From Absicoccus intestinalis (GTDB lineage Bacteria; Bacillota_I; Bacilli_A; Erysipelotrichales; Erysipelotrichaceae): a stretch of 36,219 bases of DNA. Position 1 is the stretch's first letter. The number at the start of each line of letters is the position of its first letter. Position numbers and translations under genes: made by a program. Shown one piece after another: positions 1-6,273 of the stretch. The DNA lies in NCBI RefSeq assembly GCF_033971885.1, contig NZ_JALBUS010000021.1, forward strand, positions 1 to 36,219, written 5' to 3'. Under the pieces are notes generated by a model. That model made no database searches. It was not told the DNA's origin and saw nothing but the letters and a program-made list of their open reading frames with translations.

Positions 1-99
1 CACGCCTCTTTTAGAGGCAGCATGTAACGGGGTTGCGACTGGCGAGGTTTCAATGGTCGAAGGACCTGCGCAACAACAGGCCCTTATAGGGCATTCAAT
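1..99 (+). ncRNA. 3' part of an unidentified structured RNA (partial)
   Basis: The first 99 bases are GC-richer than the surrounding intergenic DNA and fold into consecutive helices. A hairpin pairs 4-9 with 13-18. A long-range helix pairs 32-37 (GTTGCG) with 69-74 (CGCAAC), enclosing a second helix 45-48/64-67 and an inner 49-51/59-61. Another hairpin pairs 80-84 with 88-92. A Rho-independent terminator follows at 100-128. This layout suggests the 3' end of a structured non-coding RNA whose 5' part lies outside the window. I compared it from memory with tmRNA, RNase P RNA, 6S, SRP RNA and 5S rRNA and it matches none. A protein-coding 3' end is less likely, because the only open frame runs through the terminator. 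Confidence 0.5.
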
Positions 100-128
100 A
101 CCACTAATTTTTATTAGTGGTTTTTATT
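100..128 (+). terminator. Rho-independent terminator of the left-edge transcript
   Basis: A 9-bp perfect stem pairs 100-108 with 113-121 across a TTTT loop and is followed by a T-rich tract. It ends whatever transcript enters from the left edge and isolates it from the glmS promoter. Confidence 0.85.
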
Positions 129-160
129 ATGTGAATATTTTGTGAAATTCATAAGAAGTA

Positions 161-188
161 TTTAATTTTTATGAAAAATCATTATAAT
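161..188 (+). promoter_or_regulatory. glmS promoter
   Basis: A consensus -10 TATAAT lies at 183-188. A weak -35-like TTTAAT at 161-166 sits 16 bases upstream. Transcription would start near 195, giving a leader of about 190 bases that contains the whole glmS ribozyme. Confidence 0.6.
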
Positions 189-216
189 GGAGAATATCGT
201 GGAGAAAGAATAGTAG

Positions 217-336
217 AGCGCCAGGACTAGAAATCTAGTTGACGAGGACCAGGCTTATCGAAAGATTCGGCGGATGGCCTGGAGGTTGATACGACCTAAA
301 AACAAGGACAAAACCAAGCGGTGACGTTTGAACAAA
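217..336 (+). ncRNA. glmS ribozyme (GlcN6P-activated self-cleaving riboswitch)
   Basis: The leader carries the conserved glmS ribozyme landmarks in order: AGCGCC at the cleavage site (expected cut between A217 and G218), the P1 hairpin ACTAG-aaat-CTAGT, TTGACGAGGA, the TTATCGAAA and ATTCGGCGGATG core, and the 3' element GGTGACGTTTGAACAAA. In known examples glucosamine-6-phosphate acts as the coenzyme for self-cleavage, and the cleaved mRNA, with a 5' hydroxyl, is degraded by RNase J. High GlcN6P therefore lowers GlmS synthesis. The element ends about 50 bases before the glmS start, the usual arrangement. All core segments look intact, so I expect it to be active. Confidence 0.95.
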
Positions 337-385
337 TTCCTTGGGTATCCTCCATGATCAACACATAATAAGGAGGATATTGTAC

Positions 386-2194
386 ATGTGTGGAATTACA
401 GCTTTTACCGGTAAAGATGCAGCTTTACCTATTTTGTTGAGTGGTTTGGAAAAGTTAGAGTATCGTGGATATGATTCGGCTGGTATTACTTTAGTGGATG
501 ACCAGGGGCTATACACAAAAAAAGCCAAAGGAAGATTGAAAGATCTAGAAGGTATGTTGGATGTACCTTCTTTCCATCAGACAACAGGGATTGGCCATAC
601 CCGTTGGGCTACGCATGGGGTGCCATCGCAATTGAATTCACATCCGCATACCAATGCTGCCAATACCATTTCGATCGTTCATAATGGGATCATTGAAAAT
701 TATGAAGGAATCAAAGCGGATCTAAAAGCGAAAGGATATAAATTTCAATCCGAAACCGATAGTGAAGTGATCGTTCATTTATTGGATTACTACTATGATG
801 GAAATATGTTAGAAGCCATGAAGAAAACGGTCAATCAATTGGATGGAAGCTTTGCGATTTGTATTTTAACAACGGATGAACCAGATACCGTTTATGTTGC
901 CAAAACTGCCAGTCCAATGGTTTTAGGAAAATCGGAAAATGGTACATTTGCAGCTTCGGATATTCCTGCCATCTTGGAATATACAAAAGATGTCTTAATT
1001 TTGGAAGATGGTCAAATGGCCAAATTAACACCAAGCGATATTTCGGTATATTCATTTGAAGGCGAATCGGTGGATGCGAAATGGACGCATATTCCTTATG
1101 ATATTGAAGCCGCACAAAAAGGTGGATACGATACGTTCATGTTGAAAGAAATTTATGAACAACCAGAAGCTATTCGTGAAACTTTACGTGGACGTGTTGA
1201 AAAAGAAAAAATTCATTTGGAAGACTTAGAAAAATTAGATCTTGAAAAGATCAATCGAGTATATTTTGTTGCGTGTGGTACAGCTTGGCATGCAGGTATC
1301 TATGCCAATTCGCTATTCCAAAAATGGATCGATGTGCCTTCGATTTGTGTCGCTGCCAGTGAATTTAGATACAGCGATCCACATATTGATGATAAGACAT
1401 TGTGTGTATATATTTCCCAATCTGGTGAAACCGCAGATACTTTAGCGGCTTTGAAGATGTCCAAGGAAAAAGGGGCACAAACGATTTCCATCGTCAATGT
1501 ATTGGGCTCGTCTATTTCACGGGCCAGTGATGTAACTTTATATACATGTGCGGGACCAGAAATTGCCGTCGCTTCCACAAAAGCGTTTACCACGCAATTG
1601 GCATTGGTTACTTTATTGATCTTAAAAATGGCGGAATTACGTCATACCACGGTAGATTGTAAAGCAGAATTGTTGGAAGGCTTAAAACGAATGCCAGAAG
1701 TGGTCAGTGAAATGTTGGATAAACATGAATTGATGAAACAATATGCGGCTTTCTTAAAAAATCAGGAAGATGCATACTTTATTGGTCGTCAATTGGATTA
1801 TGTCAGTGTATTGGAAGGAGCATTAAAATTAAAAGAAGTCTCTTATGTCCATGCCGATGCTTACTTTGCCGGCGAATTGAAGCATGGTGCCATTGCCTTG
1901 ATTGAAAAAGATACCGTTGTGATTGCGATGGCAACCCAACCAGAAGTAGCCGCTAAAACGATTTCTAATATCGAAGAGACCATGGCTCGTGGTGCCAATG
2001 TGATCTTGATCACAACGAAGGATCAGCCAGCACCAAAATTTAAATATGTCATTCGTATTCCGGATGTACATCCATTGTTGGCCGTCATTCCAGTCACGAT
2101 CTTATTGCAGTTATTTGCCTATTATGCAGCGGTTGAAAAAGGCCGCGATGTCGATAAACCACGTAACCTTGCGAAATCGGTCACGGTAGAATAA
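386..2194 (+). CDS. glmS: Glutamine-fructose-6-phosphate aminotransferase (isomerizing)
   Basis: This enzyme makes glucosamine-6-phosphate from fructose-6-phosphate and glutamine, the first step towards UDP-GlcNAc for the cell wall. The 602-residue length is normal. The N-terminal class II glutaminase domain begins MCGI, so Cys2 becomes the N-terminal nucleophile after Met removal. HTRWATHG lies at residues 71-78. Two SIS sugar-isomerase domains follow at about 285-590, and the C terminus ends in the family-typical KPRNLAKSVTVE. The ATG at 386 is chosen because AAGGAGG (370-376) precedes it and it exposes the catalytic Cys. An in-frame TTG at 341 would fall at the end of the ribozyme and bury that residue. 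Expression is controlled by the upstream glmS ribozyme. Confidence 0.97.
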   Translation: MCGITAFTGKDAALPILLSGLEKLEYRGYDSAGITLVDDQGLYTKKAKGRLKDLEGMLDVPSFHQTTGIGHTRWATHGVPSQLNSHPHTNAANTISIVHNGIIENYEGIKADLKAKGYKFQSETDSEVIVHLLDYYYDGNMLEAMKKTVNQLDGSFAICILTTDEPDTVYVAKTASPMVLGKSENGTFAASDIPAILEYTKDVLILEDGQMAKLTPSDISVYSFEGESVDAKWTHIPYDIEAAQKGGYDTFMLKEIYEQPEAIRETLRGRVEKEKIHLEDLEKLDLEKINRVYFVACGTAWHAGIYANSLFQKWIDVPSICVAASEFRYSDPHIDDKTLCVYISQSGETADTLAALKMSKEKGAQTISIVNVLGSSISRASDVTLYTCAGPEIAVASTKAFTTQLALVTLLILKMAELRHTTVDCKAELLEGLKRMPEVVSEMLDKHELMKQYAAFLKNQEDAYFIGRQLDYVSVLEGALKLKEVSYVHADAYFAGELKHGAIALIEKDTVVIAMATQPEVAAKTISNIEETMARGANVILITTKDQPAPKFKYVIRIPDVHPLLAVIPVTILLQLFAYYAAVEKGRDVDKPRNLAKSVTVE

Positions 2195-2199
2195 AAAAA

Positions 2200-2236
2200 G
2201 AAGCGGATCAAATATCAAATTTGAATCCGCTTTTCT
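2200..2236. terminator. Bidirectional terminator between glmS and the DUF5662 gene
   Basis: A long hairpin pairs AAGCGGAT-CAAAT with ATTTG-AATCCGCTT (one bulged base), with an A-run on the left and TTTTCTT on the right, so it can work on both strands. The stop codon of the convergent minus-strand gene lies inside the stem. Confidence 0.85.
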
Positions 2237-2747
2237 TATGCGCAACAATATAAGCAATGGTTGCATCCAATCCATGATCGGCAAGATAGGTCAATAAATG
2301 AATGATCAAACGATCTGTTTCTTCATGGATCAAGATGCGGTTTCGACCTTGGATATAGTAGTCTAGGGCACTACGATCCGTATAGGCATTACCTTGATAG
2401 ATCATACTGGCGGCTACCCGATCACAAAACATCTCCACTACATAATTTTCTGGCATCTTACAAGCATAGAGACCATTTGCACCGACATCGATCCAATATT
2501 CCCAATGATGTTTATTGCGCCCCTTGTGATGCAACCAACCTAAAGAATACCCTTTTTCTTCTTTTTCAGCATCGATGGGCGAACGAAATCCTTGATAATA
2601 ATGAAAGCCTGTTTTGAGTTCAATGTACGAATATTTGCTTAAATCATGTAGAATACCTTGTTTATAGAGATGACATCGAAAACAAAGTTGAGTGACCTTG
2701 ATCTTATGTCGATTGATCGTTCTTAAATGACCGAATACTTTATTCAT
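2208..2747 (-). CDS. DUF5662 family protein
   Basis: This 179-residue protein matches the pattern I know for DUF5662. It has an N-terminal FGHLRTINRHK segment, QGILHDLSKYS at 30-40, GFRSPIDAEKEEKGYS, and the very conserved WLHHKGRNKHHWEYWID at about 71-87. The His- and Asp-rich motifs resemble a metal site of the HD type, but the activity of the family is unknown to me. The ATG at 2747 is chosen over the in-frame TTG at 2762 because family members begin close to this point. There is no Shine-Dalgarno site before either start. A TATACT hexamer lies exactly six bases upstream of the ATG, so the mRNA may be leaderless. The gene is monocistronic and diverges from rpmE. Confidence 0.8.
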   Translation of the reverse strand: MNKVFGHLRTINRHKIKVTQLCFRCHLYKQGILHDLSKYSYIELKTGFHYYQGFRSPIDAEKEEKGYSLGWLHHKGRNKHHWEYWIDVGANGLYACKMPENYVVEMFCDRVAASMIYQGNAYTDRSALDYYIQGRNRILIHEETDRLIIHLLTYLADHGLDATIAYIVAHKKSGFKFDI

Positions 2748-2753
2748 GGATTC

Positions 2754-2759
2754 AGTATA
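2754..2759 (-). promoter_or_regulatory. Putative -10 element, leaderless DUF5662 transcript
   Basis: TATACT on the minus strand is separated from the ATG at 2747 by the six bases GAATCC, which would place the transcription start on or next to the A of the start codon. No convincing -35 hexamer is seen at the right distance, which lowers confidence. Confidence 0.45.
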
Positions 2760-2780
2760 CAACGAACAAGGAATTTGTGC

Positions 2781-2809
2781 TTGAATTTTTCATAGGGCAT
2801 TGATATAAT
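2781..2809 (+). promoter_or_regulatory. rpmE promoter
   Basis: TTGAAT (2781-2786), a 17-base spacer and TATAAT (2804-2809) form a near-consensus housekeeping promoter. The leader is about 48 bases and carries two purine-rich stretches, the second of which is the rpmE ribosome-binding site. Confidence 0.8.
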
Positions 2810-2863
2810 CAACGTGCCTTACTTTAAACACGCAGGAGGTTTAAGGCGGAAGGAGGAACGAAC

Positions 2864-3073
2864 ATGAAAAAAGGAATTCATCCAAATTACCATAAGGTTA
2901 AATGTGTATGTACATCTTGTGGTGCAGAATTTGAAACGGGATCAACGATCAAAGGAGACGTATTGCGAGTAGATACTTGCTCGAATTGTCATCCATTCTA
3001 TACAGGTCGTCAACGTTTTGCGGCTGCCCAAGGACGTATCGAGAAATTTAATAAGAAATATGGTTTAAAATAG
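2864..3073 (+). CDS. rpmE: 50S ribosomal protein L31, zinc-binding type
   Basis: This 69-residue ribosomal protein L31 starts MKKGIHPNYH. It has Cys16/Cys19 (with an extra Cys14) and Cys39/Cys42, the zinc-ligand pairs of the C+ form of L31, followed by the typical HPFYTGRQ. The C+ type is usually the zinc-replete form in bacteria that carry both types. A strong AAGGAGG ribosome-binding site sits eight bases upstream. The gene has its own promoter and terminator, so it is probably transcribed alone. Confidence 0.97.
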   Translation: MKKGIHPNYHKVKCVCTSCGAEFETGSTIKGDVLRVDTCSNCHPFYTGRQRFAAAQGRIEKFNKKYGLK

Positions 3074-3096
3074 ATAGTGGAACCCCCCCCTATCCC

Positions 3097-3127
3097 AAAA
3101 GGTCAATGAAAATTGACCTTTTTTTGT
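3097..3127 (+). terminator. rpmE terminator
   Basis: AAAAGGTCAAT and ATTGACCTT pair around a short GAAA loop and are followed by a run of Ts. The right arm contains TTGACC, which also looks like the -35 element of the comFA promoter. An eight-C run (3083-3090) lies between the rpmE stop and this hairpin. Confidence 0.9.
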
Positions 3128-3142
3128 GCCTTTTCGTATTAG
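3113..3142 (+). promoter_or_regulatory. Putative comFA promoter embedded in the rpmE terminator
   Basis: TTGACC (3113-3118) lies in the right arm of the terminator, with an 18-base spacer to TATTAG (3137-3142, 4 of 6 matches). The ATG of comFA begins five bases after the -10, so the transcript would be leaderless or nearly so. No Shine-Dalgarno site is visible. The -10 is weak, hence the modest confidence. Confidence 0.4.
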
Positions 3143-3147
3143 AGTAT

Positions 3148-4314
3148 ATGAAATGTTACCGATGTAAAAATACAGATCCAAAATATTTTGTACTCGATCA
3201 TGGGGTGTACTATTGTCGAAAATGTATTGCCTTTTCGCGTTTAGAAGCAGATACGCCCCTTGCCCCTGTTACGTTACATACTTTTTTCTATACCGGTACG
3301 TATCATTTGAAATATGAACTGACACCGGCTCAAAAAAAAGCATCCTCGCAAGTATTGACTTATTTATGTGCTGGAAAAGATGTATTTCTTTATGCGGCAA
3401 CAGGTGCAGGTAAAACCGAAATTACGTTTGAATCGATTCGTTATTATTTATCTTGTGGGAAAAAGGTAGGTTTTGCGATCAGTCGAAGGCAAGTTGTATT
3501 GGAAATTCGACAGCGTTTGGAAGAAGCTTTTGCCAATCTTCATGTGATTGCGGTTTGCCAAGGATATACAACCATTACCGATGGAGACATCATTGTTTGT
3601 ACGATGCATCAACTCTATCGCTATTATCAAGCCTTTGATCTATTGATCATGGATGAAGTGGATGCTTTTCCTTATGTTGGCAATGCCGTTTTAGAAGCCA
3701 TCGCAGATGGTGCGTGTAAAGGACAAAAGCTTTTATTGAGTGCAACCCCCGATGAAAAGAGCTTAAAACAAATCGCCATGCATAAAATGGAACAGATCAC
3801 TTTGTTTGAGCGTCCGCATAAACATCCATTGATCATACCAAAGGTCATAGAAAGACCGATAGGGATCCAATGGATCCTTGTGGTGTATTATTGTTTCAAA
3901 TGGCAACCAAAACAAATTTTATTATTTGTACCCACCAAACAAATTGCCTTTTTCTTTTATCTCTTTCTATCTCCTATCTTCTCTTGTTCCTATGTGTATT
4001 CGTCAAAAACGGATAAAGATGAAATCATGCAGGCTTTTCGGGAAGGAAAATTTCAAGTTTTGATTTGCACCACGCTATTAGAACGAGGGATTACTGTACC
4101 CCGTGTACAAGTTATTGTGTATCGTGCAGATCATATTGTCTTTACGAGTGCAAGTCTGATCCAAATCTTTGGACGAGTAGGCCGCAGTTTTCAAGATCCT
4201 ACCGGAAAGGGACTTTGTTTATGTCGATCTTCAACCAAATCTATCAAAGAATGTATCAAACAACTATCCCAGATGAACCAGTTTGCCAAGTCTGTCAAAG
4301 ACCCATCGAATTGA
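3148..4314 (+). CDS. comFA: Competence DNA helicase/translocase ComFA
   Basis: ComFA is a superfamily 2 ATPase that helps pull single-stranded DNA through the ComEC channel during natural transformation, at the cytoplasmic face of the membrane. The 388-residue protein opens with a four-Cys zinc finger (Cys3, Cys6, Cys23, Cys26). It then shows Walker A AATGAGKT near residues 84-91, the DEVD box near 168-171, LLLSATP (motif III), TTLLERGITVP (motif V) and QIFGRVGRS (motif VI). The start at 3148 begins the zinc finger directly; an upstream in-frame ATG lies inside the rpmE terminator and is rejected. The protein is somewhat shorter than B. subtilis ComFA. The gene overlaps comFC by 94 bases. Confidence 0.9.
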   Translation: MKCYRCKNTDPKYFVLDHGVYYCRKCIAFSRLEADTPLAPVTLHTFFYTGTYHLKYELTPAQKKASSQVLTYLCAGKDVFLYAATGAGKTEITFESIRYYLSCGKKVGFAISRRQVVLEIRQRLEEAFANLHVIAVCQGYTTITDGDIIVCTMHQLYRYYQAFDLLIMDEVDAFPYVGNAVLEAIADGACKGQKLLLSATPDEKSLKQIAMHKMEQITLFERPHKHPLIIPKVIERPIGIQWILVVYYCFKWQPKQILLFVPTKQIAFFFYLFLSPIFSCSYVYSSKTDKDEIMQAFREGKFQVLICTTLLERGITVPRVQVIVYRADHIVFTSASLIQIFGRVGRSFQDPTGKGLCLCRSSTKSIKECIKQLSQMNQFAKSVKDPSN

Positions 4315-4895
4315 ATCGGCAATTTATGGATATTCCATGTCTATGTCAAAGTTGTGCGCAAGCGATGCAGAAAGTAAAGAAAGTATATAAGATCGATGGC
4401 ATCCATTGGTACGTATTGTATGTCTATACGGATTTTTTAGAGCGATTATGGTTTCAATTGAAAGAACAAAAAGATATTGTCTTAGCCTCCCTTTTTTTAG
4501 CGGATGAAGATGTGGATTTACGATCTTATTGTGTATGTGCGATGCCAAGCAGTGAACAAAAACGGCTGAATCGTGGTTTTGAACCCATTTTGGAAGTGTT
4601 TCGAAATACGGGCATAGATGTATATTCTCCCTTGTATAAAACGGCCAACATCAAACAATCCAATCAACCCAAAGCAAAACGACAAGAGATTCAAGATGTC
4701 CTACAATTAAAAAGTTGTTACTGGATGCCCAATAAACCGATTTTGTTGGTGGATGATGTTTGCACAACAGGAGCCACATTATCTAAAGCTTGCACTTTAC
4801 TTTCGACTTCTAAAGTGTTTATAATATCGGCACATCCTTTATGGATGGCTTCACAACAACCAAACGAGGTGGCAAATGCACCTTGGATTTGGTAA
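4221..4895 (+). CDS. comFC: ComF family protein (ComFC), phosphoribosyltransferase-like
   Basis: ComFC works with ComFA in DNA uptake and has a phosphoribosyltransferase fold. The 224-residue protein has an N-terminal zinc ribbon (Cys22, Cys25, Cys42, Cys45) and a PRPP-loop motif ILLVDDVCTTGATL at about 174-187. CAMPSSEQKRLNRGF around 106-120 is also typical of the family. The ATG at 4221 is chosen because AAAGGGA (4206-4212) lies eight bases upstream. The frame is open further 5' but that would lie wholly within comFA. The 94-base overlap with comFA suggests coupled translation. With comFA it indicates that this lineage keeps part of a competence system. Confidence 0.9.
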   Translation: MSIFNQIYQRMYQTTIPDEPVCQVCQRPIELNRQFMDIPCLCQSCAQAMQKVKKVYKIDGIHWYVLYVYTDFLERLWFQLKEQKDIVLASLFLADEDVDLRSYCVCAMPSSEQKRLNRGFEPILEVFRNTGIDVYSPLYKTANIKQSNQPKAKRQEIQDVLQLKSCYWMPNKPILLVDDVCTTGATLSKACTLLSTSKVFIISAHPLWMASQQPNEVANAPWIW

Positions 4896-4922
4896 AATAC
4901 TTGGTAAAAAGGGGAGACAAGC

Positions 4923-6182
4923 ATGACAAGACGTGATGAAATTTCCGATTTGTTGGATTCCATTGAAAATGATGATACGTTAGAGCGGAAAATGCATGCA
5001 TTTAAAGCAAAGAAAGACAAGATTTCTCGTGTAGAACGTAGCCAACAAGAGGAAATCAATGAAAAACCAAAAAAGATGGAATCTACAGCAGATACAGTCG
5101 TCATACCGCCAGTACATGTCCAAAAAGGGGAAACGGACAGTCGTCATTTAGCGGAAACAAAAGTCATTCAACCGACATCTGCTGGTGGGAAAACAACTGT
5201 TTTTGATCCGGAAAAAATTGAACAAGTAAAACCAGAAACGAATGATACGGTCGTCATTGATGATCAAAAGATCCAAACGATCATGCGTCAACAAACGGCT
5301 CAAAATACGTCGGGTCTAAAATTAGAAAGAAAAGTCGTAACATCGAATAAAAAACCAAAAAAGGCAATCAATCATAAAAAACAAGATAAGAAGATCATTG
5401 GGATCATTGCGGCTTTGGTTGGTGTTTTGGTCATTGTTGGTTGTGTCAATTTAGCGACTACGGGTTCGATTTTTGGTTTACTTCAACAAACTTCAGAACA
5501 AACGCAAACGCATACGTCGGGATATCAAAGATTATTGAATTGGGTCAAAGGATATGGTGATCTAAGTAGTAGTGAAAAATTAGATATCACAACTTATGAA
5601 AATATCTATGATAAATTGACCAGTTCCGAAAAGAAAACGATTGATGGTATTTTGGAAAAAGCAACGGGAAAAGATTTTAATACTTTGTTGAAATCGGCGA
5701 AAGCAAAGAAAAAGAGTAGTTCGAAAAATAACAATGTGAAATCAGCGGAACAAAAAGCAAAATTGCGTTCTCAAATTTCACAGTTACAATCGCAATTGAG
5801 CCAAGCTCAATCGGATCTGGATGATGCGACATCAAAAATAAAAGATACGCAATCGGATATGAGTGATGTTCAAACGAAAATCAGTTCGTATCAAGCCAAG
5901 ATCAAACAATATCAAACCGAAGTGACCAATCTGCAACAAGAAATTGCCAATGCCGGGGAAGGGGAAGATACCTCTTCTTTAGAAACACAATTAACGGAAG
6001 CACAAAAGAAACTCAGTGATGCACAGACTTCAAGTGAATATACCGATCTACAAACACAATATACAAGTCTACAAAATGATTTGGCAACGTATCAAAGTAA
6101 TCAAGCAACGGCTCAAGCGACCGTGGATTCTTTAAATTCACAAATCAGTGCTTTGCAGCAACAATTAAATGCACTAGACTAA
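4923..6182 (+). CDS. Single-pass membrane protein with Thr-rich cytoplasmic tail and extracellular coiled coils
   Basis: I do not recognise a named family. The 419-residue protein has a highly charged cytoplasmic N-terminal part (1-157), one membrane helix at about 158-175 preceded by a Lys-rich stretch (so N-in), and an outer part. The outer part holds a small globular segment (about 195-258), a Lys/Ser linker, and two long Gln/Ser-rich coiled coils (about 275-343 and 352-417). The cytoplasmic tail carries four similar motifs: TVVI at 58, TKVI at 79, TTVF at 91 and TVVI at 109, several followed by Pro or Asp. A GGGGAGA ribosome-binding site precedes the ATG. The gene follows comFC by 27 bases, so it may share its transcript. 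A role in envelope organisation or signalling is only an inference. Confidence 0.75.
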   Translation: MTRRDEISDLLDSIENDDTLERKMHAFKAKKDKISRVERSQQEEINEKPKKMESTADTVVIPPVHVQKGETDSRHLAETKVIQPTSAGGKTTVFDPEKIEQVKPETNDTVVIDDQKIQTIMRQQTAQNTSGLKLERKVVTSNKKPKKAINHKKQDKKIIGIIAALVGVLVIVGCVNLATTGSIFGLLQQTSEQTQTHTSGYQRLLNWVKGYGDLSSSEKLDITTYENIYDKLTSSEKKTIDGILEKATGKDFNTLLKSAKAKKKSSSKNNNVKSAEQKAKLRSQISQLQSQLSQAQSDLDDATSKIKDTQSDMSDVQTKISSYQAKIKQYQTEVTNLQQEIANAGEGEDTSSLETQLTEAQKKLSDAQTSSEYTDLQTQYTSLQNDLATYQSNQATAQATVDSLNSQISALQQQLNALD

Positions 6183-6212
6183 GTCTTTCTTAGAAAGGCT
6201 AGTCTTTTTTAA
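6176..6212 (+). terminator. Terminator after the coiled-coil membrane protein gene
   Basis: GACTAAGTCTTTC pairs imperfectly with GAAAGGCTAGTC and is followed by a run of six Ts. The stop codon of the upstream gene lies in the left arm. Confidence 0.75.
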
Positions 6213-6221
6213 TTTGCTTGA

Positions 6222-6249
6222 ATGACGATTATTGTATAGAATGTATGAT
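6222..6249 (+). promoter_or_regulatory. Candidate promoter for glmU-prs-arsC-like
   Basis: ATGACG (6222-6227), a 16-base spacer and TATGAT (6244-6249) lie just upstream of the AGGTGG ribosome-binding site. A competing -10, TATAGA, lies at 6235-6240. Confidence 0.4.
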
Positions 6250-6273
6250 GTATGAAAGTTAGGTGGTAAGGAT

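Noticed and set aside
2..142. Open frame entering from the left edge on the plus strand, and an open frame on its complement.
   Set aside because: Both cover strong RNA stems; the plus frame runs through the terminator to a stop beyond it, and no motif is recognisable. Structured RNA explains the region better.
341..385. N-terminal extension of glmS from a TTG codon.
   Set aside because: It lies at the ribozyme 3' edge, lacks a ribosome-binding site and would bury the catalytic N-terminal Cys of GlmS.
3083..3090. Run of eight C bases after rpmE as a possible phase-variation tract.
   Set aside because: It lies between a stop codon and a terminator, so slippage would change no protein or promoter spacing that I can see.
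4065..4220. Upstream extension of comFC.
   Set aside because: The extra 52 codons lie wholly within comFA in another frame, have a Cys/Ser-rich non-protein-like composition, and the ATG at 4221 has a good ribosome-binding site.
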